Shown here piece after piece: positions 1-5,703 of a stretch of DNA of 6,077 bases. The position numbers and the translations under genes are program-made. The notes under the pieces are model-generated. The model was given only the letters and a program-made list of their open reading frames with translations, did not search any database and was not told where the DNA came from. Within the stretch, counting starts at the first letter, position 1, and the number at the start of each line of letters is the position of its first letter. Source of the stretch: Dehalococcoidia bacterium (GTDB lineage: Bacteria; Chloroflexota; Dehalococcoidia; GIF9; AB-539-J10); contig DAOUTC010000074.1 of NCBI GenBank assembly GCA_030626915.1, positions 1-6,077 on the forward strand, given 5' to 3'.

Positions 1-134
1 ACATCTGTGTTAACAGCAAAGGCATCGGCAAGTATATCGATTTTCCGCAGAGCACGCGACCTCTTATTTAGCCGAGCGAACCTATCGGCAATTCTGCCGC
101 CACATTGACCTAGACCTATAACTAATAATTTCAT
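1..134 (-). CDS. Tubulin/FtsZ-like GTPase, N-terminal fragment (runs off the left edge)
   Basis: Reading the minus strand from the ATG at 134-132 gives 44 residues with no stop before the window ends, opening MKLLVIGLGQCGGRIAD and ending near FAVNTD. The glycine-rich stretch at residues 7-13 (GLGQCGG) followed by RIAD fits the first nucleotide-binding loop of the tubulin/FtsZ superfamily. The GQCG core is closer to eukaryotic tubulin than to the GGAGGN loop of classical FtsZ. The later VNTD segment matches the second strand, where FtsZ has a similar VNTD/ANTD motif. Known family members are cytoskeletal GTPases; divergent ones such as CetZ act in cell shape rather than division, and which applies here cannot be told from 44 residues. 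No Shine-Dalgarno sequence precedes the ATG, but a promoter sits immediately upstream, which suggests a leaderless mRNA. An NAD(P)-binding Rossmann protein is the main alternative for such a short glycine-rich N-terminus. Confidence 0.8.
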   Translation of the reverse strand, partial: MKLLVIGLGQCGGRIADRFARLNKRSRALRKIDILADAFAVNTD

Positions 135-141
135 ATAATTT

Positions 142-171
142 ATTGTAAACAGCCTGATACAGTAATGTCAA
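142..171 (-). promoter_or_regulatory. Sigma70-type promoter for the tubulin/FtsZ-like gene
   Basis: On the minus strand a perfect -35 box TTGACA (171-166) is followed by an 18-nt spacer and a -10 box TACAAT (147-142), one base off consensus. Transcription would start about 7 nt after the -10 box, near 135-134, which is the ATG of the downstream gene. No ribosome binding site is visible, so the transcript is predicted to be leaderless. The promoter begins 19 nt past the stop of the possible short ORF at 190-360. Confidence 0.6.
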
Positions 172-189
172 TAGCCTTGACTGGACTTG

Positions 190-360
190 TTACTCCTTCG
201 ACATTCTTGAAATCCTGTCAAACTCCTCCCTCAGCTTCCCATATGCTCTATCCAGTTCCTCTGCCCTTTCTCCAGCGTTTCTTAAATGCGTATTATAAAA
301 TACCCGCCATAGCTCGTCAATCTCATCAAACCTTCGGGAAATTACGTTAAGGTCTTTCAA
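190..360 (-). CDS. Possible short charged helical protein or gene remnant
   Basis: A minus-strand reading frame runs from a TTG at 360-358 to a TAA at 192-190 and encodes 56 residues. The frame is open back to 375, where a TAA closes it, and no ATG or GTG is available near its start. The product is very charged and looks like a continuous amphipathic helix: FDEIDELWRV in the first third, ERAEELDRAYGKLREEF in the second half, and the end SRMSKE. That composition looks like real coding sequence, but the TTG has no recognisable ribosome binding site. An ATG at 394-392 opens a different frame (MLKLPLTI) that stops at 370-368, so a one-base shift would join it to this frame. The stretch may therefore be a small third gene behind the ATPase, a frameshifted gene or the tail of a decayed one. 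I do not recognise a family, and the function is unknown. Confidence 0.35.
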   Translation of the reverse strand: MKDLNVISRRFDEIDELWRVFYNTHLRNAGERAEELDRAYGKLREEFDRISRMSKE

Positions 361-392
361 GTCGCGGCTAGATTGTTAAAGGTAATTTGAGC

Positions 393-412
393 ATAGCTGA
401 AGGCGAAGCTAT
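393..412 (-). terminator. Short hairpin just after the ATPase gene
   Basis: A perfect inverted repeat, ATAGCT / AGCTAT with an 8-nt loop, begins 8 nt past the TAA of the ATPase gene. It could act as a weak terminator or as an mRNA 3'-end stabiliser. There is no T-rich run after the stem on the minus strand, so it is not a standard intrinsic terminator, and a 6-bp stem can arise by chance. Confidence 0.25.
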
Positions 413-420
413 CTAATACT

Positions 421-2739
421 TTAAGAGAATATACTCTGAATTCTGACGTAGTTAATATCACCCCGCTCTACATCTTCTTTCAGAGCATCGTTAATTTCAC
501 CCTTTGCACTGAAATAAATAACTTGCCATCCCAACTTGGAAACCTTTCTTATGGTCTCAATTTGTCTTGGTAATCTATCCGGGTCAGCTTTTATGAAAGG
601 ATCATCCATAATAAAGAAGCCTTTCTTGCCCTTTAAGAGCTTTTCTCCGAGGGCAAGTCGAATGGAAAGATATAATTGGTCATAAGCACCTCCAGATAGT
701 TTTTTTGCCTCTAATATCACTCCATCCTTACGCCTAACTTCAATTTCCCCTATCTCTTGATTGAAGAGTACTTCTTCGTAAAGTCCGCCCGTTATTGCGT
801 TAAAATACTTCGAAGTAGAACTATCTTTCTCAAAAAGCTCAGAAACCTTTCCCTTTTCTTTCGTTTCTATTTCTTCAAAAAATTTCATGACTTTTAAGAC
901 CGTGTCTTTATTACTTTCGTTTTCGTTTATGAATTCTTGTAACTTGCCTCTAACTGCGTCTAAATCCACCGATGTTTTGCAATGCAAATAATCCGCTTCT
1001 AATCGTAGAATTTTATTTGCTTCCCTTTCTATCTCTTCTAGATCCTTTTGGAAACGGCCCATTTTCTCCTCTAGTTTCTTCAGATTCTCCTTATATGATA
1101 TTTCCTCTTCCTTCAATTTTGAAACCTTTTTTTCATCGTATTCTATATCTTTAGATTTGTCCTTAAATTCCTCAAGGTCTTTGATTTCTCCATTCCAAGA
1201 AGAGATATTTTCTTCCAATGTTTTGCCCTTTGCTCCCAAAAGGCTCTCTAAAATACTCCTTTGTTCTCCTAATGACTTCTCGTGCTTCTGTTTTAATTTG
1301 AGTTTCTTGGTGTACTCTTGAAGGGATTCTTCTCCTGATTTTCTCTTCAATCCATCTATTTTATCTTTTGCATCTCTTATTTTTTCCTCCGTCCTTAGAA
1401 TTCCTTCTCTCAAATTTTCAATATCGTTTTCTAATACTTTCCTGCCTGTTCTTATCTCTTCTAATTCCTCAACCTTTTGAGAATATTTCTCATCGAACCC
1501 TTGAATATTTGAAAGGATCTCTTCTATACTTTCTGCGTCGAGTTCAAATCTAGAGGCAGCCAACTTTATCCTTTCAAATACTGCGGCAAGGTGGGCTTTC
1601 TCTCGCGTAAACGAAAATCTTAGTGCCGTAAAGATACCGGTTGATATTAGAAAAGACGCAAGTAGCCCATAAAGTAAGGGCGAAGGGTTCACTATGACTC
1701 CTAGTATCGATATTGATAGTAATATTGCTGAGATTATTGCTGCTATTGTAAAGAACCCACTTCTTGTTTTCTCACGTTTTACTTTCCCAAGCTCCATTTC
1801 GTAGTTTTTGGTTTCTGGCTTGATTTCGTTATCTATTCTCTTCTTTCTGTCATTAAGCCTTCCGAGTTCTAATTTTTTCTCGTTCAGCACTTTCTCTTTT
1901 TGTTCAAACTCTCTTTTCTTGCCATCAACTTCGCTTTGTAACGTTTCTATATCCTCTATCCAGTTCCCGATATCTCTTTCATAATCTCCCCATAATTGCT
2001 CATCGCTCTCGTTGTAAATTCCAAAATCTTTAGATTTTTCTAAGGCCTCTTTAAGTCTATCTAATGCTTCCCTTCCTTTCTCATGTTTCTCTCTTTTCCT
2101 GGCATCTTCAAGGTTTTCTATCTTTTGTTTAATCCTATCTATTTCCTCTCTGTGTCTTACTAATTCTTCTTCAAGTTCATCAAATCCTTTTTCTTTAATC
2201 TCTTTAGCTAACCTCTCAAATTTTTGAATAAGGTCTTTTGCATTTTCTATCCTTGTCTTTAGTTTTTCGTCTTTAATATCACGGAGCATACTGCTTGGCG
2301 TTATTTTACCTATTTCTCTAAGAATCTCTTTTATTTTGGAAATCTCTTCTGTCCTTAAACCTGTAAGCCGATCTGTTACATTAGTATAAAACTCACTCTC
2401 ACGAGCAATAGAGAGATCACTGTTCCTTATCACGAAAATGTTGCGACATTCTGATCGAGTTAAATCTGCAACTTCTGTTAGGTCTCCTTTCTCTGGCAGT
2501 TTGATTTCTCTACCTTCATCATCTTCTATAATTACATAGCCTTCTGGGTTTTCCTCTACCCTATCTATACGTTCAAAATCTCTTATGTTTCGCCCCAACA
2601 ATAACTTTACAATAGCGTCTATAGTAAGTGTTTTCCCATCTTCATTTTTACCCCAAAATAGATTGAATTTGTGCAGCGAAATTCGCCCTGTATTTGTCAG
2701 AGGGCCATATCGAGTTATTAAGAATTCTTTTATTTTCAT
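421..2739 (-). CDS. YhaN-type Rad50/SbcC-like coiled-coil ATPase with a central membrane hairpin
   Basis: This is the ATPase half of a nuclease-ATPase pair, 772 residues long. The N-terminal half-domain carries a Walker A loop at residues 30-37 (GKNEDGKT), resembling the GxNExGK loop of YhaN proteins. Long charged coiled coil covers about 150-325 and 380-620. Between the two arms lie two hydrophobic stretches, about 329-350 and 355-373, separated by NPSP, which look like a transmembrane hairpin. The C-terminal half-domain has the ABC signature LSGG at 681-684 and a Walker B strand GFFIMDDP at 707-714. Rad50 and SbcC use such heads to control Mre11/SbcD at DNA ends. Only two cysteines are present (98 and one near 608) and there is no CxxC zinc hook. 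The strand after Walker B reads IYFSAKGE, with lysine 746 where a switch histidine is expected. The ATG overlaps the stop of the upstream nuclease gene by 4 nt (ATGA), and no good ribosome binding site is seen, so translation is probably coupled. The family-level call is firm; the DNA-repair role is inferred. Confidence 0.9.
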   Translation of the reverse strand: MKIKEFLITRYGPLTNTGRISLHKFNLFWGKNEDGKTLTIDAIVKLLLGRNIRDFERIDRVEENPEGYVIIEDDEGREIKLPEKGDLTEVADLTRSECRNIFVIRNSDLSIARESEFYTNVTDRLTGLRTEEISKIKEILREIGKITPSSMLRDIKDEKLKTRIENAKDLIQKFERLAKEIKEKGFDELEEELVRHREEIDRIKQKIENLEDARKREKHEKGREALDRLKEALEKSKDFGIYNESDEQLWGDYERDIGNWIEDIETLQSEVDGKKREFEQKEKVLNEKKLELGRLNDRKKRIDNEIKPETKNYEMELGKVKREKTRSGFFTIAAIISAILLSISILGVIVNPSPLLYGLLASFLISTGIFTALRFSFTREKAHLAAVFERIKLAASRFELDAESIEEILSNIQGFDEKYSQKVEELEEIRTGRKVLENDIENLREGILRTEEKIRDAKDKIDGLKRKSGEESLQEYTKKLKLKQKHEKSLGEQRSILESLLGAKGKTLEENISSWNGEIKDLEEFKDKSKDIEYDEKKVSKLKEEEISYKENLKKLEEKMGRFQKDLEEIEREANKILRLEADYLHCKTSVDLDAVRGKLQEFINENESNKDTVLKVMKFFEEIETKEKGKVSELFEKDSSTSKYFNAITGGLYEEVLFNQEIGEIEVRRKDGVILEAKKLSGGAYDQLYLSIRLALGEKLLKGKKGFFIMDDPFIKADPDRLPRQIETIRKVSKLGWQVIYFSAKGEINDALKEDVERGDINYVRIQSIFS

Positions 2740-3800
2740 GATATTGCTTGCATCATTGCTCGAATTGCCACATCACGCATTTGTTTTCTCTTTTCTTCCT
2801 CATAATCACTCTGTTCAAGTTTTTCCATAAAGCTTTTGAATAGGTCGTCTTCGAGGATTGTTTGTATGTCCTTAAACTCATAGTGTGGCTCCTCGATGCA
2901 TCTTTCACTTGCAATTTCTTTTACTCGGTTTACAATCTCAGATTCACTAATCCCAATTTCCTTACTATTAATGTATCCTTTGATTGTTAGGATAGCCCTT
3001 GCTTCTGGCGGGAGCCCCCTGAAAATCGCTTCCAGAGTCTCCAGTTCATTTAGGCCTTTATATGGGTCAAATTCTATACACACCTCTTCAAAATAGGGAG
3101 TGCTGAGGGGGTATTCCCTTGGTGGCCTTCCCACCTCAAAAATGTTGATTTTTCTCTGTCCTATTTCCCTTCTGGATATCGAGATGGGTGAACCAGGATA
3201 GACAAAGTATCCTCCGTTTTCTAAAGCCCGCACATCAAATTTTGAGTGGAAATGCCCTGCAAGTACATAATCAATATTTAAATCTTTGAAATAGGAAAGC
3301 CTAGCTGGCATATACCTCTCTTCACCCTCGTCACCGAAATCTCTCCTAGAGAAGAATGCGTCAAGCAATTCTCCGTGGTAGAGTAGAATATTTTTCTTGT
3401 CAGCAGTTAAGTTAGCTACCAGAGAGCGGAGTTTCATAAGAATCTTTTCCCCCTCTATATGCTCAAAGGGCATCCCCCATATTCTCACATCCTTATATTC
3501 AAAGGGGCTGTTTAAATCATTTAGAATGGTTGCATCCTCGCCAAAATACATACCGCTTTTGTATGAATCACAATCATGATTCCCAGGGATTACGATGATT
3601 TTAAAACCATTGTTGGAGAAAATTTCTCGTATTTTAGGTCTCAGGTTTTCAGCATCAACACCTTTATCAAAAAGGTCCCCGCTTATAACAAAAATTTCGA
3701 TTTTCTCCTGTTTCCCAATTTCAATTAGCTTCTGGATAGCCTTCCATCTCGCGTCTTCATATTCTCTTAAATGTATATCTGCTGTATGAAGTATCTTCAT
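2736..3800 (-). CDS. Mre11/SbcD-type metallophosphoesterase (YhaO-like DNA nuclease)
   Basis: The 354-residue product has the full calcineurin-like phosphoesterase set in Mre11/SbcD order: DIH (D8, H10), GDLFD (D42), GNHD (N74, H75), the YHGE histidine H142, and GHFH (H183, H185). YPGSP at 201-205 is also typical of SbcD/Mre11. These residues bind two metal ions, usually manganese, and cut DNA ends, with H75 as the expected catalytic acid. The C-terminal third (about 230-354) is charged and helical and probably includes the docking region for the ATPase. The protein is somewhat shorter than the roughly 400 residues of E. coli SbcD or Bacillus YhaO. The ATG at 3800 is preceded by AAGAGG with a 4-nt spacer, which supports this start. 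The gene overlaps the small membrane ORF upstream by 44 nt and the ATPase downstream by 4 nt, so the three are probably made together. Nuclease activity is inferred from intact motifs. Confidence 0.92.
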   Translation of the reverse strand: MKILHTADIHLREYEDARWKAIQKLIEIGKQEKIEIFVISGDLFDKGVDAENLRPKIREIFSNNGFKIIVIPGNHDCDSYKSGMYFGEDATILNDLNSPFEYKDVRIWGMPFEHIEGEKILMKLRSLVANLTADKKNILLYHGELLDAFFSRRDFGDEGEERYMPARLSYFKDLNIDYVLAGHFHSKFDVRALENGGYFVYPGSPISISRREIGQRKINIFEVGRPPREYPLSTPYFEEVCIEFDPYKGLNELETLEAIFRGLPPEARAILTIKGYINSKEIGISESEIVNRVKEIASERCIEEPHYEFKDIQTILEDDLFKSFMEKLEQSDYEEEKRKQMRDVAIRAMMQAIS

Positions 3801-3978
3801 TTTGCCTCTTTCTGAAATCCTTATTCTCTACTATTCTTGCATCCAGGCCCAGCTTTGTCCAGGTGCTTGATACCGCATTTTCAATGTCCCTTGGTTTAAC
3901 TCCCCTTTCCTTGAGAACCAGGAAAATCAGCACGACCAGGAGAATTACAACAACTGCAAGCAAAATCTGGGTTATCAC
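3757..3978 (-). CDS. Small single-pass membrane protein, possibly a truncated RmuC N-terminus
   Basis: The 73-residue product starts at a GTG (3978-3976) with GGAAG 8 nt upstream. A likely promoter 27-54 nt upstream (4005-4032) would give a leader of about 20 nt. Residues 4-22 are almost entirely leucine, isoleucine and valine and form one membrane helix, followed by a cytoplasmic-looking KERGVKPRD. Residues 31-49 (DIENAVSSTWTKLGLDARI) recall the segment just after the membrane anchor in some RmuC-family recombination proteins. RmuC itself is several hundred residues with a nuclease-like domain, all of which is absent here. The last 14 codons overlap the start of the nuclease gene in another frame and look non-conserved (NEDTSYSRYTFKRI). 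It may be a relic of an rmuC gene whose body was deleted, or a retained membrane partner for the nuclease-ATPase pair. The RmuC link is from memory of the family and is unproven. Confidence 0.6.
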   Translation of the reverse strand: MITQILLAVVVILLVVLIFLVLKERGVKPRDIENAVSSTWTKLGLDARIVENKDFRKRQNEDTSYSRYTFKRI

Positions 3979-4004
3979 GGCTTATACTTCCATTTGCTAT
4001 CTTA

Positions 4005-4032
4005 AGTATAGCGTATCACATCTTGTGGTTAA
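4005..4032 (-). promoter_or_regulatory. Likely promoter of the membrane protein-nuclease-ATPase operon
   Basis: On the minus strand a -35-like TTAACC (4032-4027, four of six consensus bases) is followed by a 16-nt spacer and a -10 box TATACT (4010-4005, five of six). The start of transcription would fall near 3998, about 20 nt before the GTG of the small membrane ORF, and the ribosome binding site GGAAG (3991-3987) lies inside that leader. A short inverted repeat, TTGTG / CACAA (4023-4027 and 4039-4043), overlaps the -35 box. It could be an operator or a weak stem after the upstream phosphoesterase gene, but its arms are only 5 bp. Confidence 0.45.
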
Positions 4033-4045
4033 GCGAAGCACAAAA

Positions 4046-4531
4046 TCATTGAAGGTCGTGAATTTTAACTTTCATGGTTTCCAAATCGACTATGGCTACT
4101 GTGCACCTTCCAGTGACCCAGCCGCCACATTCACCGGGATTGACCACCAGAGGTCGTCCTTCACGAATATCAATTTCGTGGGTATGGCCATAAATGATCA
4201 AATCATATTTGCCACTGGCGATGAGAATCTCCAGGAACTTCGGCTGGTGCATCAACACGACCTTTTTGTCCTCTATCTCAAGCTCGTGGTAATCTTCGTA
4301 GAGTTCGCCGATATACTGAAATCGCTTTTGCAGCAAAAGTTTGTCTCCATCATTATTGCCGAATACCCCGACAAGTTTGGCCTTAAGATTCTTAAATTCT
4401 TTGGCTGTGATAGGGGAGATGAAGTCTCCTGCGTGGAGGACTAAGCCCACTTTCTCATGGTTGAATAGTTCTACAGCTTTGGCAATCAAAGGCATGTTCT
4501 CATGGCTATCAGCTATAATACCTAGTTTCAA
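4046..4531 (-). CDS. YfcE/MJ0936-family metallophosphoesterase (phosphodiesterase)
   Basis: The 161-residue product is a complete single-domain calcineurin-like phosphoesterase. The metal ligands are visible as DSH (D8, H10), HAGDF (D36), FGNND (N59), LMHQ (H95) and GHTH (H116, H118), and the sequence continues into VVNPGE at 129-134. GNND in place of GNHD is the usual form in the YfcE/MJ0936 group, whose characterised members hydrolyse phosphodiesters such as bis-pNPP in vitro with manganese or nickel; the natural substrate is generally unknown. No signal peptide or membrane segment is present, so it should be cytoplasmic. Translation starts at a TTG (4531-4529), 5 nt after a strong AGGAGG, and no ATG competes nearby. 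It follows the alcohol dehydrogenase by 13 nt and is very probably cotranscribed with it, although no functional link is obvious. It is a much smaller relative of the Mre11-like enzyme encoded downstream, not a copy of it. Confidence 0.92.
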   Translation of the reverse strand: MKLGIIADSHENMPLIAKAVELFNHEKVGLVLHAGDFISPITAKEFKNLKAKLVGVFGNNDGDKLLLQKRFQYIGELYEDYHELEIEDKKVVLMHQPKFLEILIASGKYDLIIYGHTHEIDIREGRPLVVNPGECGGWVTGRCTVAIVDLETMKVKIHDLQ

Positions 4532-4535
4532 TTCA

Positions 4536-4543
4536 ACCTCCTT
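4536..4543 (-). promoter_or_regulatory. Strong ribosome binding site that fixes the TTG start of the YfcE-like gene
   Basis: The minus strand reads AAGGAGGT in the 13-nt gap between the TAG of the dehydrogenase gene (4547-4545) and the TTG at 4531. This near-perfect Shine-Dalgarno sequence and its short spacing support the unusual start codon, and show that the gene is translated on its own from a shared mRNA. Confidence 0.8.
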
Positions 4544-4544
4544 T

Positions 4545-5564
4545 CTATTCAGGCATTCTCAAAACCCCGGCTCCGCGGATTTTTCCTTCTTTGAGCAAAA
4601 TTAAGGCTTCGTTTGCTTCCTCTAACCTGAACTCTCGAACTTCGGGCACAATGGGAATTTCAGCAGCCAGAGGCAAAAATTCCTGGGCATCCCTTCTAGT
4701 TACGTTGGCTACGCTTTTCACCTCTTTCTCATACCAGAGATGTTCGGCATAATCTAGTTCTGGGATGGGCGTTATCTTCCGAATTGCGTTTATAACCACT
4801 CTTCCCCCTTTTCCTAAGTTCCTTAAGGCTTCACGCACTGGCACCCCCACCGGAGTAAAGTCGATAGCGCAGTTAAGTTTTTCTGGAGGGGTATCGCCTG
4901 TGGCTCCAACCCAATTAGCCCTCAATTTTTTGGCTAGATTTTGATGCTCTTCTTGGTTGGGTCGAGTAAAAACGAAAACCTTACCATTGGGATATTTATA
5001 TTTAGCAATCTGGATAACAATGTGAGCAGAAGCTCCAAAACCATAGAGGCCGAGAACTTTGCCATCTTCCATTCCTGTGAGCCTCAAGGCTCTATAGCCA
5101 ATCACCCCAGCACATAGAAGTGGAGCTGCTTGTAAATCGGTAAATCTCTCCGGGATGGGATAGGCAAAGTCCTCTAGGACCAAGGTGTATTGGGCATAAC
5201 CTCCGTTGACATCCTTACCAGTCCATTCCGCTCTATCACACAAATTTTCCTCATCTTTGAGACAAAAGGAACACTCTCCACAGGCCCAGTTAATCCAGGC
5301 AATCCCCACCCTATCTCCCTTTTTAAATTTAGTTACTCCTGGCCCTGAAGCTTCCACCCTGCCCACAATCTCATGTCCCAGAACCATGGGAAACCTTGAC
5401 AGAGGAACCCTGCCTTCAATTTCATCCAGCTCGGTATGGCATACCCCGCAGGTGGAAATCTTGACTCGAATTTGACCTGGACCGGGAACCGGGTCAGGCA
5501 AATCCACCAGCTCTAAAGGTTTTTCCTCCACCAGGGAGATTTTCTTAAGTACCATAGCCTTCAT
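4545..5564 (-). CDS. Zinc-dependent medium-chain alcohol dehydrogenase (AdhA/CAD2-like)
   Basis: The product oxidises an alcohol or reduces an aldehyde with a nicotinamide cofactor; the substrate cannot be read from sequence. In the 339-residue form starting MKAMVL, catalytic zinc ligands are C42 (GVCHTELD), H64-E65 (GHE) and C151 (LLCAG). The structural zinc site is intact as C95, C98, C101 and C109. The cofactor-binding fold begins around 168, with GLYGFGASAH at 172-181, a form typical of the AdhA/CAD2 branch. VFTR at the end of the second strand might favour NADP(H), but that is a guess. The C-terminal SVANVTRRDAQEF also fits this branch. An in-frame TTG at 5579 would add five residues, but it has no ribosome binding site. 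The ATG at 5564 has GAGGGG with a 7-nt spacer and is the better start. The gene is followed closely by the YfcE-like phosphoesterase, and appears more GC-rich than the ATPase gene downstream. Confidence 0.93.
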   Translation of the reverse strand: MKAMVLKKISLVEEKPLELVDLPDPVPGPGQIRVKISTCGVCHTELDEIEGRVPLSRFPMVLGHEIVGRVEASGPGVTKFKKGDRVGIAWINWACGECSFCLKDEENLCDRAEWTGKDVNGGYAQYTLVLEDFAYPIPERFTDLQAAPLLCAGVIGYRALRLTGMEDGKVLGLYGFGASAHIVIQIAKYKYPNGKVFVFTRPNQEEHQNLAKKLRANWVGATGDTPPEKLNCAIDFTPVGVPVREALRNLGKGGRVVINAIRKITPIPELDYAEHLWYEKEVKSVANVTRRDAQEFLPLAAEIPIVPEVREFRLEEANEALILLKEGKIRGAGVLRMPE

Positions 5565-5587
5565 TTTTAATCCCCTCAACGGAGTTT

Positions 5588-5650
5588 ACCCTGAGTGAGA
5601 TTCTTTTGTCGCTTTGCTCCCTCAAAATGACAGGAAGCGAAGGGCTCAGG
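5588..5650 (-). repeat. Probable dispersed intergenic repeat (REP/MITE-like)
   Basis: On the minus strand this reads as CCTGTCATTTTGAGGGAG, then CAAAGCGAC, then AAAGAATCTCACTCAGGG. It resembles the TGTCATTCTGAG...GCGAAG...AATCTC type of short repeat seen many times in some bacterial genomes, including Chloroflexota assemblies as I recall. Two nested inverted pairs are visible: CCTGAG (5590-5595) with CTCAGG (5645-5650), and TCGCTT (5609-5614) with AAGCGA (5635-5640). It encodes nothing and lies between the acetyltransferase and dehydrogenase genes. Only one copy falls in this window, so repetition is inferred from recognition. Confidence 0.5.
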
Positions 5651-5666
5651 ACTTCGCCTATACAGT

Positions 5667-5685
5667 GAAGATGCTTTGCACCTTC
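5667..5685 (-). terminator. Hairpin after the acetyltransferase gene, possible terminator
   Basis: The minus strand reads GAAGGTGC, AAA, GCATCTTC: an 8-bp stem with one G-U pair and a 3-nt loop, starting 18 nt after the TGA of the acetyltransferase gene. It is compact enough to affect transcription or protect an mRNA end. No T-run follows it, so it is at best a weak or factor-assisted terminator. Confidence 0.35.
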
Positions 5686-5703
5686 TATGTTCCTCTCCCT
5701 GAA

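Noticed and set aside
165..350. A 61-codon plus-strand ORF near the left end.
   Set aside because: It overlaps the -35 region of the tubulin-like gene's promoter and lies opposite the more protein-like minus-strand frame at 190-360.
972..1154. Plus-strand ORFs inside the ATPase, nuclease and dehydrogenase genes (for example at 972-1154, 1368-1553, 2585-2830 and 5206-5475).
   Set aside because: They lie opposite strong minus-strand genes, and their phenylalanine-, leucine- and serine-rich products are what the antisense of lysine/glutamate-rich coiled coil gives. None shows a ribosome binding site or a known motif.
3863..4444. A 193-codon plus-strand ORF over the phosphoesterase gene and the gap beside it.
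   Set aside because: It is opposite a complete YfcE-family gene with all metal-binding motifs, crosses the promoter-containing gap, and has no recognisable domain.
5565..5579. TTG at 5579 as start of the alcohol dehydrogenase (five extra residues).
   Set aside because: No ribosome binding site precedes it, and the GAGGGG at 5577-5572 is spaced correctly for the ATG at 5564. MKAMVL is also the usual start of this family.
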